Positions 25,183 to 38,000 of a stretch of 64,000 nucleotides of DNA are shown here, in pieces. Under the pieces are notes generated by a model. The model saw only the letters and a program-made list of their open reading frames with translations. It did not search any database and was not told the origin of the DNA. Position 1 is the stretch's first letter; each line of letters begins with the position of its first letter. The DNA lies in NCBI RefSeq assembly GCF_036370855.1, contig NC_088098.1, forward strand, positions 39,931,981 through 39,995,980. Direction: 5' to 3'. A program made the translations under genes and the position numbers. This DNA is from Dromaius novaehollandiae (lineage: Eukaryota > Chordata > Aves > Casuariiformes > Dromaiidae).

Positions 25183-25749
25183 ATGTACAGATGCATCCTC
25201 TTTGCTTTCACCAACCAGCACAAGTTTAGAGCTCTTGGCACAACACTAAATGACAGAAGAGCAACTTTCTGCTTCTGTTTCCAAAGGCCCTTTAACAACT
25301 CCTGTCTGCTGCAGTTGTGTAAATTTGGCAGTACTTTTAACCTATCTCCTGTGGGAGTTATAACTGCAGCAGTTTATAGCTGTGACTTGGTTTCACCACT
25401 CCCACTGAGAGTTTTGAGCATATTCAACAGCCATGCAGTTTCCCCAGGAAGGGCGCACCATGAGCTGGCTGCTCCCTTTAACTCAGCAGAATCAGCTGGC
25501 ACATACCCCGATTATCATTTCCCAGTAGCCGGTTCAATGTTGCATGTAACCCAGGTGAAACACTGCATACCACCAGTGATTTTCCACCTTCACTGGTCCC
25601 TCATTTTCAGAGCAAATGCAACTCCCAGTAAGAAGTTATCTCTTCAAATTCCTGGGGAGCCACTGTGTCCTACCAGAAGCTGCTTGCCAAGACTGGGAGT
25701 CAGATGCAAAAGCAAAAAACTAGAGGGGGTGGAGGATGAACTGAACTAG
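25183..25749 (+). CDS. Longest open frame in the window (188 codons), hypothetical
   Basis: The frame starts at ATG 25183 and ends in TAG. The predicted protein is rich in Leu, Ser, Phe, Cys and Pro, has no clear signal peptide and no transmembrane segment beyond moderately hydrophobic patches, and ends in a basic then acidic tail (about residues 165-188). I recognise no domain. At this base composition, about 6,000 stop-to-stop intervals in 64 kb on six frames would give roughly one frame this long about half the time (a rough estimate), so chance is a serious explanation. No promoter, consensus splice sites or nearby polyadenylation signal support expression. Alternatives are a lineage-specific new gene, an exon of a long non-coding RNA, or nothing. 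Confidence 0.15.
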   Translation: MYRCILFAFTNQHKFRALGTTLNDRRATFCFCFQRPFNNSCLLQLCKFGSTFNLSPVGVITAAVYSCDLVSPLPLRVLSIFNSHAVSPGRAHHELAAPFNSAESAGTYPDYHFPVAGSMLHVTQVKHCIPPVIFHLHWSLIFRANATPSKKLSLQIPGEPLCPTRSCLPRLGVRCKSKKLEGVEDELN

Positions 25750-28700
25750 TAGATTATGAATGCTTTGACCCGAAACATAATCTTTCTAAAATGTAATGCC
25801 TAACTTTTCTTTCAAATAGACATCTTCCTCTGGTTTTGATTTTCGAGAGTCCACCAATATCCTGTAATACAGAACAAACGAAAGAAGGGAACAAAATCTC
25901 TGCTATAAAATGATAAGGGGGTAAACATCTCATAAATCCCTGAGACTGAACTCCAGTAATTCTTTTACAGTGGTTTTACAGGAGCAACTGCTGTATGGTC
26001 TGTGAATCTCACAGCCGCTGATGATCCCAGAATTTGCTTCGGCTCTGCAGCAGGAAATGCCCTTCCACTCTGCAAAATGACAGCGTCTCGAGCTGTGCAG
26101 TCATTGACTGTCTGCAGGCTTTTATTCTGGTTAAAGAGGCCAGAATGTTGTCAAATGAAAATGAATGCTGTCACAAGCAAATTTAATATCTGTGTTTACA
26201 GCAAGCAGTTCTTCCAGTGCTGATTAGAACATGGCTCCATCTGTCTCTGGCTGGTCGCTCCACCAAATTTTGTGGAGAGGCCTGTGTAATTTAAGGGAGA
26301 ACCTAGCACTGCAAGGAAGCTCTAATTTCCTCCTTCCTCAGCTTTTTCTCTGTGTGTACACACAGTATTTCTATTCCTTTTGATTCCCCGATTCTCACAT
26401 AGCAGAGAACATGAGACTGAGTAGAGAGCTGAATCCTCCACTTTTAACTGGACTAAGGCATTTTTTATTTCCTCTCCTCAGCTGTTAAAAGCCTTCATAT
26501 GTATTGGCATGCAGTCCATTCTGACTGATTCCAGTGTGGATCTTTTATAATATAGGTTACACTCACTGGGTTGAAAAAATAATTCAGAAGTACGAGAGGG
26601 AAGAGGTTATATAATCTTTTCCTGCTTCAGTTCCCCTCAGTAGAAAATGATGGCTAGACTTGTCTGTTTTAAGGCACCATTATAACATGCAGACACATAT
26701 CAGCGACTTCTACGACTACGGCAGCACCTACCTTTGGAGGATCTCTCACACTGGGGCAAGTTTCACCAAAGCCCATCAGCTATGGACATAATATTTGCCT
26801 TTGTTTATTAACCTGTGAAACTGAGTCTTCTATGGCCTTGAAGGAAGGAGGAATGGCTCTAAAACCTGTGAAAGGAAGATGGGTGTCCTCTGTGGCCAAG
26901 CTACAGATGGAGGTGGTGGAGATGAATAACCAGCCATTCAGCGCTCTCTAACTTGTACTCTCATAGTGTCTCTGCTGGAGAAAAGATTGGGTCACACTCA
27001 GTTTTTCCTAGTTTTCCTCACAGCTGGGCCCTGAGGGAAGAAACTGTGTTACCTAAACTAAATCTTAATTGGGTCTTCACTGGCCATTGGAACTCACTTT
27101 GCGGCCATAAAATTCAAAGTAACCTCAGCAAGCAGGGAGGAATTGTCTTAGAGAGATACAACAGGGCACAAAAAAGCTAAAAAACTCAAGGATTTATGTG
27201 CCCATGCTCTTAGTTTTTTGCTAAATGTAGAATAGGTAGGACTCTGAAATGGATAGTTAAGTACCCGCATTTTTTCTTTATAAAGCTAATACTACTCGTT
27301 CTTGTGCGCTGCACCGTTTTCTTTGTGAAGCTCTTCACGTCAGCTCTCAGCTCCCAGTTCTGTGCTTTAATAACAATACCATCTGGCTGAGGTTTTCAGA
27401 CTTGCCTCTGGGAGTTGAAAGCCCATTTTTCCATTATAATTAATGAGATTTGGGTGCCCAAACCCCCTGGGCAGCTTTGAATACATCATCTGCATCTTTT
27501 TGGGTTCATAAGTGCTTTGAGACTTTCAAAACAAAAAACCCATTAAGCTGACCTGAGATGCTAGAGTATTATGTAGTCTTAATGCTAGAGACAGCAGTTT
27601 CTGTGTAAAGACAGTGGTAAAAGCATGCTTTATTATATCTGAAGGGGAATTTTGTTATCTCAGTTAAGAATGAACAAATATATTTTGGACCTTACCAGTT
27701 GCATCTAATTTTTATTCCTAAAGTAGTTGACTAGAAGGCCAAAATGGTTTTTTTTTGTTGCTGTTGCTCAATAATAAAGATAACATTTCTAATGTCATAC
27801 ATTATAGCCAAATTTAGTACTCACAGAAGTGCATAAAATTCTGGCAGCCATCAGTAATATAGTGACTTCTCTTGGATAAGGAAACTAAAGCCTGACTCCC
27901 TCCAGCTGTTCCAGAAACAGGCCTCTGCAGTATGACAAATATGCAATAATTTGATTTAGGATGCTATGGGCCAAGCGTGGCCAATCTTAGCAAGTCAGGT
28001 TCCAATGCCTTCCCACGACCACAGTTTCCCTATATAAGGGAGAAATGGGGAAAGAGGGAAGGCAGTGGCTCCTGTAGGTCTTGCAAGATGGTTTGCTGCT
28101 GAGGGCGCAGCACTGTGCTTCTCCTCATTGCTGAGGGTGTGGAGGGCCCAGTGCTGGGCTGAGGTGTCCCACCTGGTCTGCAGATGGTTCAAGAGCCACC
28201 CTCTGGGCACTTCATCCTGGAGCAAACTGCCAAATAGCTCCAAAATGCCAAATAGGTGCTGCACTAAGGGATTTCTATCCCACTGTATAAGCAAAGCCTG
28301 CCTCAAATGTACATACGGATAATAAAAAAATGATGACGCGGTTGATGGTAATTGAATGGCTAACCTGTTTCTGCTTGGGATGTAATTTGAGAGATTAGTG
28401 CCACTCGTTGGAGAGAAATTCTTGTATACCCTGAATATCTGCATAAGGAGATCTTCAGAGTTTATTGTGAAGTATTGTTTCATAAAACTTGAGGGAAAAT
28501 GCTTGGGGATATGTAAGACAGGGTTAAAAAATGTTCTGTGTCTATTGCTGGGGAATCCCTAAGCAGAGGTAGGATAGGCAGGCTCAGTAAAATAATTAAT
28601 GATATAAAAAGAGAGTGGCTTCATGCAGAGGACAGTCACTTGCAGTTAAATGGCAAATAAAAAGTAAGTAGCAAGTCAGTTCAAACATTATTGACTGGGG

Positions 28701-31700
28701 TAATCCATTCCGGTGGCATTCATATAAGAATCCACATAAAAATCTCTGTGCATTCAGTCGTAAGAATCTTGTTCAGTTGCTTTATGTTGTTTTGGACTCA
28801 TTACAACAAGGGTCCCTTGTGTATGCTTTATGGACATAAAATAATGGGTTTGTTCTTTTAGAAAATTCATGGACTATCAGAATTTTTGTGCAGTAATCTT
28901 CTGGAGGTCTTAAATATGCCACCTCAAGTACAATACAATTACTGGGTTTGTAAACTGCATATGGGAGGATGTGGTTTTATGCTCAGTGTAAGGAGCTGTG
29001 TGTCTTGCACTGCCTCTCCAAGCCGCATTTGCAGCTGCTGGATCTCAGCCTTTCCCTTGTGCCAGTTAGCAGGGAGCTGAAAACTAACTTCATTTGGTGG
29101 CAGGGGGGGAAGCCAAAGATTTCAGCGAGGTCCATTCCCTTATCAGCTGGCTGTGCCACACGAGTTATGATGCCAACACAAGATAAAAGGTGGAAGCACA
29201 AAGTGAAGGGCAGAGCTGGAGTCACCCACGGCAGTCACAGCGTGGGCTCAGGTTGCCTGATGCTCGTTGTGCCATTGCACCCTGCGTCGGCATCAACACA
29301 CTGATACAGGAAAACACGCAGGCAGTTTAGGATGTCAGAAGCAGCTGGCTACATGCAGGAATATCATATTTGTTGATAAATCGTTTTGCTGTTTTTTTTA
29401 AAGACTGCTAGCTCTATATTCTACAAGGACTTTAGGCTAAATCAGAGAAATAATTAGCTATGTAAGTACATGCCGTCACTTTCTTCATTAGTGAGACGGA
29501 AGGAAATCCTGGCAGACCTAGATGAGAGGGAAGAAAGGACAGCAGTTTTCCCAGGAATAAGACACGTTTCAGCATAAATGCAATGTGTAAAGAATGTGAC
29601 AGTAGGCTCAGTAGGATGTCAAAAGATATGGGTATGGTAATGTCTGCATTATTATTTGTTATGAATTTCAAAGACTGCAGACTGGACTCTGGAACTGTTT
29701 ATTAGCCGGGTTCAGCAAATCACCTCTGCCCTTGTTTGCTGGTATAAGTGAGCAAAAAGGGAATAATATTGTAATTCAAGGAATTACAGCGAATTCATTA
29801 CAGAGTGTTTGCACCATGTAGCCAGTTGCTAAATGATATAAACATTAAAAAGGCAAGACCCCACTTATGCTCTTGGAAGGGTAGAACCTTTGTATTAAAG
29901 TGAAAAATAATGCTACCCTATTTGAAAGCAATAATCCAAGAGGGTATTGTTGATTCATGTACACTGCAAGAAAAGCATATCATCATTGTGGGCTACTGCA
30001 GGCTTCTATTTATTTTTCTGTGTTCCCCCCACCACCACCCTTACCGTAGCTGAGCTGCAACTGAAATATTGCTTTTCCATCCCCCAGATGGCAGTGCTGC
30101 CTTCCAAGATAATAACACTCAGTAGCTCTGGAAGAGAGATGCGTGCCGGTCTCTGACTGGCTTATGTGCCGTGTTTCTTTGTTTCTGAGGAAATAGGCTA
30201 CAAATTCTTGTGCAACATGACTAGGATAATCAGGACCAGCCAGCTCAGTCCAAGTCTGACGCAGCAGTCATCTCCGGTTAGAGGCGCCCACCCACTCGCA
30301 GCCTCTTCATCGTGAATGAGGTCCCTGAGTGCGAATTGGAATTGCTGCTAAACTTTATTTTAAACATGCAGTGTCTAATATCCTCTAGGTGGACTAGAGA
30401 AGATGAAGTGAGAAGGCCAATTTGGCTCTTAAAGGATCTGCAGATGAAGACTGCATGTGCTAATTTTGGTCCACAAGCCTTTGGCGTAGGGCCTAATCTT
30501 TCCTCCGTTTACCTTACCGGCACAGCAGGATGGACTCTGAGTGCTGGCATCGGTATTTCATTAGGTTGTTAAATCTCTCACTGGCTTGTGGGGAAAGTTA
30601 TTTACTTTATCTTTCTGTGTCTTTATGCATTTGCAGGGTGCCCTGAATAAGAGCTGAGCTTGGTTATCCCCCTCAGTGCTGCCCCCAGGGGGAAATAATG
30701 CTGCACCTTCAGTGGGCAATTTTTAATATTATGCAGTGGGGCAATTAATTAATCTCATAAACTGTGACTGCCAGCTCTCTTGAAGCGGTAACTGGACATT
30801 TCCTGTTTCTATCAAAGCCAGAAGTATTAGTAAAATACTTGAATATATTTCTTCTAAAATAAAAGGTGTAAAATAACGGGTGTACTGGAATAAAAGAGGT
30901 TTGGTGAGTGAGAATCACTGTTCAGTTCCAGCAGTACATGTCGGAGGGAGCAATGAGCACTGCGCCCTTGAAGAGGGCCCGGGAGAGTGGGCCCAGTGGC
31001 CACAGAAAGTGAAGACCCTCAGGGAGTGAAAATCAAATTAAAAGGTCTACAATGTTCTCAGTGTTTTGTACTTGATGAGAAAGATCCATCCAGACTGGGA
31101 GGGTGTGATCTTTTTCAAGGATCTTTACTCTCATTGCAGTTTTTTGTGGCAGGCATGGAGGAAGCAGAGAAAGTTTGACTTGTGGTGGTGGTTGCATCTT
31201 GCTCCTTCCCTTCAGTGGAGATACTTGTGTGCATCCAGCCCTCTCCAGAAATTTCTGCTAGGTCTTGGAGTTCCTAAATCACTGATGGAAAAAGAAAACC
31301 CTTAAAGGTAATTCTCACCCCCCTTCTCCGGGCACCCATTTTGCAGTTTACAATACAGTGAGGAGAGGAACCTCTCACAGCTTTTTTTCTACTTTTCCTG
31401 TCAAAATGGTCACAGGGCTGGTGTTGAATCATTACATGGGTGCAGACGTGGGCTCTCCTCGCCCTGCCCCAAGCCCAGCAGAGGTGGTGGCCCCATCCCA
31501 GAGGAGCAATCGAGCTGCCCCAGGTAGGCAGCAAGGGCAGGTTGCATCCCCATGGCGGGAGGAGGGTGAGGATGACAGCAACCATGAGGAGCATTGGAGA
31601 TACCGGTTTCGTCCCCAAGCTGCACTGGGGGTGGTGCTGCTCCGTGCTGGTCTTTAATTGGAGCGAGCAGTAAACATAACCTAGCCTTCTGGGTTAATAG

Positions 31701-31820
31701 GATAAGAGAGATGCAGATTTAGTTCAGAGAGGCAACTGCGTTGCTAACAGTGCTTCCTTCGATCACTGCTCCCATCCTCAAGCCCATCTTGTACAGAGTC
31801 ATTCCCCTTGCATTTCTACC
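25750..31820. other. No gene recognised
   Basis: Ordinary sequence apart from a perfect 16-nt palindrome (CTGTGTGTACACACAG, 26350-26365), an open + frame without a clear start (about 26674-26950), and a GC-richer block at 28000-28320 with overlapping open frames on both strands (162 codons on -, 27995-28483; 85 on +, 28065-28322). A TGCCAAATAG direct repeat occurs at 28228 and 28246. No family is recognised in any frame. Confidence 0.5.
28031..28038 (+). promoter_or_regulatory. TATA-box-like motif
   Basis: TATATAAG fits the TATAWAAR consensus. It lies 27 bp before an open frame with a GTG start (28065-28322), and an AATAAA follows directly after that frame's stop. The spacing is suggestive, but the frame has no ATG start and no known motif, so this may be coincidence. 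Confidence 0.15.
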
Positions 31821-31880
31821 TGGAAAAAATCCCTTTCTCCAGGTTTCTCCTGGAAAAAATCCCTTTCTCCAGGTTTCTCC
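31821..31880. repeat. Perfect 30-bp tandem duplication
   Basis: Two identical 30-bp units, 31821-31850 and 31851-31880, lie head to tail. Each unit contains an inverted pair CCTGGA/TCCAGG that can form a 6-bp stem. The absence of any difference between copies suggests a recent slippage or duplication event, and the locus may vary in copy number. A minus-strand frame (31719-31928) reads it as a repeated 10-residue peptide, which is not evidence of coding. Confidence 0.95.
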
Positions 31881-32116
31881 ATGTTTCTCTAACTCCCACT
31901 CCCCTCTCTGAATTCCTGTCACATCCAAACTTGTGGTATCCTACCCCTCACCCTCGTGACCACCTCTGTGGGAATTATCCCCCAGCGAGCTGACCTCAGA
32001 AATTCCACCCACCCCACCGAAAATGAAGAACTACTATACATCAACCATGTGATCTCAGCTCTGCCAAAGCTGGAATTTCTCTTCCCTGCTCTTCTAGCTG
32101 TAGAGAAGCTTGTGGA

Positions 32117-32140
32117 AAAACAAAACAAAACAAAACAAAA
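32117..32140. repeat. (AAAAC)n simple repeat
   Basis: A short array of AAAAC pentamers merging into an A run. No retroposon body can be recognised beside it. Confidence 0.85.
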
Positions 32141-35041
32141 AAATTAAAATCAAACCCACGAGCAATAATCTTTTTTTAAAAAAATGTTGCACAAGGAACG
32201 CTCAGCCCTCTAGCCGACTGACAAGTCCAGGACCTCCTTATGACTCCAACACACACATATTCCAACAAATAAACGTATTGTTAATAAAAGGCAACTGAGA
32301 AAGTACTTGAAACAGAGGGGAAGAAGCTATCCTTCAAAATGAGGCTTAGATTTTAGACTGTTTCTTCAATCAAAAGCCCTCTTCTTCTGAACATATTAGC
32401 AAAGATGAAGAAGACATTTTGGTTTAAAAGCAGAATTATCAAACCCTTTCCCCCCCCCTTTTTTAACTTAAATCTACATCCCCAGGGAATAGGTACAAGG
32501 AACTCAGCCATTTAAAGACACATCTGCTCATTCTCAGAATTTGATTTCAGCTGTCACCAGCTCACCTGAAATGATTATATGGGAAACCAGGCTTATCAAT
32601 TCCAGTTTCCCATTTGCAGTGATTATAGTGTTTTGCAATTCTGATATTTTTTGCCTGCAGAATATGGCAGACTGAAGCATAATCTTGGTTTATTTTTTAA
32701 ATAACCAGACTGCTCAGTTCTAAAGAAAACCAACACAAAATAAAAACAATATTTCTGTTGCTGCAGAATAAAGATTCCTCCATCTTTCAGAATAAGTTTG
32801 CTGCCAAACTGATGATTTTTCCATGGCTAAAACATATTTTACATTTAGAAATGAAAATATGTAAAACTTGCTGAAAACAGAGATATTTTATCTGAAATTT
32901 AAAAACCCAGAACAGCCCTTTCCGCTCTAAACAGAAGGTTAAATTTCTATCTCAGAAGATAGTCCAAAGCAAGTTGTAATTGCTTTTTACGATATCCTTT
33001 ACATGTACTGAATAATTATGTTCAACACAACTCAGAAGTAAAATGTCTGTCTTATTTGAAATAAGTTAAGGACATATATATCATCTTTTGTAGCAAGACT
33101 TGGTTGGAGTAAATCTCCCGACATTAATATTACACATCCCTTGTTATTAATAGACAATTTCAAAAGATCTTTGTCTTTTAAACCGATGGTATTTTCTACT
33201 CGAGAGAGAGGCGGTATGTGTCAACAGTCACCCCTGGGATACTTGCAAGGCACATGTGGATAAAGGGATATGGTTAAGGATCACTTTTTCTTTTGATAGG
33301 GAAATACGTATCTTTCTCTGCCTCAGCGTGAAAAAGGCAGGAGTAACATTAGAGAGTCTAAAAAAAAGATATAGTTGGAAGAAAACTAAAGATCAAGTAT
33401 TTTAGGGGAGAGGACTACACAAAAAAGGCTCTGAATTTTCTGCAGAAAGCCTAATGCCTGAATTCTATTCTTGTTTTGGTTGGGGAATCTCAATCTTAAA
33501 TACACAGGCTGCATAGGAGAAATGCCTGTCTAATCTTCGTTTTTCCTTTGAACCACAATCCTCTGTCTAACTGCTTGGGTCGAAAAGGGCAGCAGTGCTT
33601 TACAGCTTAGCCTGCAGAACTCGGTTAAATGTCTGCCCGCAGACATTTAGGCCTACGAACCAGCGTTTTTGAAAACACAGGTGACTCGGAGACACATGAC
33701 GCTGCGCACCTCAACAGTTGTCGGTTGCTTTACTCTTCAAATCCTCTTATAGAAGGTAAAGTTACGAGATTCAACATTTATTTTGATCCGATGGCATATA
33801 TAAGTTTGCATAATACTAGGACAAAAGGCAAAGAATGGGTGTTGCTTATCCCCTTTTCCTGGTTCGAGTAAGGAGGACTCTGTTACAGCTCTTCTTCCTA
33901 ATTAGACATAAAGGGGAGCCCTCCTGCTCAGGGTTTTGCCTTGCAACCATTAAGTATTATGCAGCTGGAGGATAAGCTTATTCCAGCCATTTAATTCACA
34001 ATGTTCATCAAGACTACTTATAAACATGAGCCCCTGCAGTGGCACTTTGAGTTGCAGAAAGTCCTCACTCTGTCTTGCCTGGTGACAGATTTTGTGAATA
34101 ATATCTGATTTGGTCAGTGAGCAATCGCCTTGGCTTCAGTGGGTGAGCTTGAGGGAGGCACTCCTCAACGACCGTAAGGATGATACAGGCTGGCCCCCTG
34201 CGATCGCTACCAGCAAGCACCAATGTGCTTGAATCCAAATTGTGTCTCAGCCAGATACTGTCAATTCCCCTTGACTTGTCTTTTTTAATTTATTTATTAA
34301 CAATTACTATCCACAATATTCAACCTGGACAGATTCTGACATTTTGAAGGCCTAATTACTAGTCTAACAGGGAAGCCTGCATTAATTGTCAGTAAGAGAG
34401 TGGGACTATTATCAAAGTCACTGCTGGCAACATACCCACATGCATGCTATCAGCAAGGGAGAAAGTCTGCCAACTTCATGCTAAGGAGAGTTTTTACTCA
34501 GAGTGGTTCTTTTGATTCTGGAAGTTAAATCAAAATGCAAAAGGTGTCTCTGAAAGGAATTATTATGAAGTTCTGCATAGTAGAGACACTTGAACAGGAA
34601 GGTGAAACAGGGAGAGTGAGAAGGGAAAAAGCTACATGGGGAATTTCTCCCTGGATGCATTCTTTGGTTGGAGAGAAACAGAGAAGAGGAAGAATTGTCC
34701 TCTTCTTTTCAAACATTGGAGCCCAGACACAGGTTGCAGGCAGTGGTACAGAGTTATTCCTACTGCTTCTAAAATTTCTCAGGGGCTTGATTAGAGTAGC
34801 TTGCTCTAGTGTTAAGACTGACTCATTTGTGGGAAGGAAAGAATATTACCTCAGGGCAGATATTCAGCCTCTGTTTTATTTCTATTTTTCTTGTGCTTTT
34901 GCGTGGTCCATTACCAAAGATCATCCAACAATTTAACTTAACAAATTTCCTGCTATTGCAGAGACTCTTGATCTCTCCTGCTCTGTTTTGGTGACACTTT
35001 GTAGTTACTGCTTTTACTGTTTGACAATAAGCCTTTAAGCC

Positions 35042-35073
35042 TGAGAGGTACTCAGAGGGTACTGAGAGGTACT
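35042..35073. repeat. Three-copy imperfect short tandem repeat
   Basis: TGAGAGGTACT, CAGAGGGTACT and GAGAGGTACT lie head to tail (35042-35052, 35053-35063, 35064-35073). This is a small slippage product with no known function. Confidence 0.75.
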
Positions 35074-38000
35074 TTATATAGATGTTTACAGATTAGGTGT
35101 CCCATAGATCTTTCTGAACTAAGTTTTTATTGTATGTTTGCCTGTGATGGTGAGGGAGATAACCATATTGGAGGAAAGAACCACTTAATGGCACTAAATG
35201 CCCCCATATTCAGAAAAGTTCTGCCATGAAATCTCATGCCAGAATGCAGCCTGTCTAGTGCGGAGCACTAGAAGTGCCTATAGACAGATCTTGTATTTCC
35301 AGGGTTTCATGCAATAATGGCAAGTGTTTATCTCCAGTGTTTAAGTCCTAGATGAAAATAAATATGCTGATCCCGCTCCCATGCTGTGCATCTGCTTCAT
35401 TAAGAGTTAATATTAGCCTGTCATTTCTCAGTGTTCTGGTCCAAAGGGAAAGAAACCCACAACAACTTGAAAGACGTTGACATTTTGGCAGTGACTACCA
35501 AATTCTCAGTTGGAAGAAGAACTACATGGTATCTGTTCCTCAGAAATGAGTCAATAAACCTCCGCTAAACAATATGGAAAAATAAAATATGCAGATTGCA
35601 TTGGAAAGTAATCAATCAACTCATCCCTGTTATCTTTGCAACGCTTCTTTCTGGAGAATAGGTGCCAGCGTGATGTCTTCGTGACACTGGATATTTCCAC
35701 TCACTGTGGCCAGCTGAGTTGCCTGAAGATGTGTACTCCACTGGGAAATGTCTTTGACATGCACTGTGTGATCCTTTATCTCATTTTGGTAAGATGATCT
35801 TAAGATAGACTTGGTAGAAAATAATAAAAATGCTTCCCACAGAAAGCAGGCAAAGCTTCTCTTTAGAAACCCACAGTTTGGGGAGAGAAGGAAGACTTAA
35901 AATACAGGCAGAGTTTTCTTCAAAAAATCCAACTGAAAAACAATTCACAGTGCAGATTCATGGGAGCAGCTGCAATGCGATGTAAGTGCTGAGTGTGGCT
36001 TGCAGGTATTGACCACATGGGATGGCAGTATTGATGCTGGACTGAAGTGCCTTTTCTTGGCACTTTCTCTGGGGGAATCTGTGTGACCCTGGGTTTGGAA
36101 ATCCAGTAATACCAGTAGGAACTCCTCAATAACTGGCCTGTTATCTTATGGAAGCAAGATCAAGTGATCTGCTTAGTATTTTGCCTGTGCTGAATGATCT
36201 AATTGTGTTTTCCTCATTATTCAGGGTCTCATCTATTAAAAACTCAAGAGCTAGTACAACTCTGTTCTGTTTCCTTAAGTGTTATGGCTTGAGTTTCCCA
36301 AAGGTAGTTTTAACGTAGTTGATTGTCTTCCCTGCTGTACAATCTAACACTGAAGTATGATTGCAACTATCAGTTGACCCACTTCTATGCTCCTAATCTG
36401 AAAAACAGTCCTAATTTAACTTACAAATGAATGTTTGCTAATTTTCCTTGGCACATGAGATTTGATTTAACTTGAGAATGAGAGGGGTTCTTTTCCTTGA
36501 CGATGCAATTCACAATATTTTTCGGCAATGCTTTATAATGTATTTCTTTCTTACCCCAAACATTATGACTCAATTAAATACCAACTCAGTTTGTTGTGAT
36601 AAAGTGGAAGCACAGTTTCTCGAACATTTTCTGTGTCTGCTGGGACCCTTTTGTTAATGTTCATTATAGGCCTGTACAAAACCCTAACAAAGTAAAAGGA
36701 AATAATCCCGCTGGAGGCATTTGACTCTGAATCAAGCCCCCAGATAATGTCAAATTCCAGTTTGAATTTAAATATATTCTTCCCTACCACTCCCACATCC
36801 TTAAAATACCTTGAGAAAGGAGGAAAGCTAACACTATTTTAATATCCTTTGCTCATTTAAAAGAAATGCTTTTAGAAGGAAATAAATACGATGTTGTGTA
36901 CCCATGTATAATGGCCATGGGTAAAATTACACTGCATTGGTTATTGTTCTTTACATATATTACCAATTGCAAAGGAAATGAAATTTGAATTAATGGACCC
37001 ATTTGTACAAACATGATTATTAATATTAATATGCAGGGCAAGGCAGCTGGTAAGAGCAGAAATAAATTAATGGATCTCTCAAATGCAGTATCTCACCAGA
37101 GACTAACTGCACAGATGCTGAAAATACAATTTGGTAGTTAAACCAGTGTGCTCTAAGACTTCTCTCACAATTCAGTGCAGCTGTCTAAGTACAGAGTCCC
37201 TGCAGTATGTTCTTATTGTCCGAGAGTCTACAGGCACTGCCAGGAGATTATTAGTGTTTACTAAAAAAAACACTCAGAGAAGGCAGGAGCTGGTAAAAGT
37301 AACAGCCCTCCCGATTCCCTTCGACCACTGCCTGGCTCACACTGACTACAGAATATTCTGGATGGATTTTTCCGCTGAAAAATAGCCACAGGGAATTTGT
37401 TTTTGTAGGATCAGGCAGAACTGTTAAAAGCAGTTTTTGAATTTGGCACTGACTCTCTCAGTCATGCTCAGGCTGGCTTCCATGTACCTCCAACATAATA
37501 GCAGACGTCACAGGCAGAAAGTAAGGCTACAGATACATTTATTATCCTCGGACTAGCAAGCTCGCAGAACTAAACCCCGTTCGTTAAGAGGTAAAGCTTT
37601 GGAGAGCTCACTGGGAATCTCATTAATAGATTAGAAGATTTGCTAATTGATTATTCATATTTCTGAAGTATTCCTCTAAAACTATTCAGTTTATAATCTT
37701 TCATTGTGGTACTGAAAGTCACGTTTTTGTGCATCAGGACCAATTTTGTCTTAATAATTAGCGATCTTCCAGGAGGTGAGCTCTTTGGGGAATGAAAAGC
37801 TACCCACCATAACTATGCATCCTTGTTGGCGAACTCCTTCATTATCTCTGCTTCTTCCAAAAAAGCGTGGTGGTACCGCTGACTCATTTAGAGCTCAGTT
37901 TAAATTATGTAACTGTGATAAATCTCATCAATCTCTTATCCTGAACAAACTTTACAGATCAGTTGAAAGCCATTTTTTATGTAGGGAATGGAAACTTTTC

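Noticed and set aside
27995..28483. 162-codon minus-strand open frame
   Set aside because: Length is within chance expectation for the window, other frames on both strands are also open, and no family is recognised.
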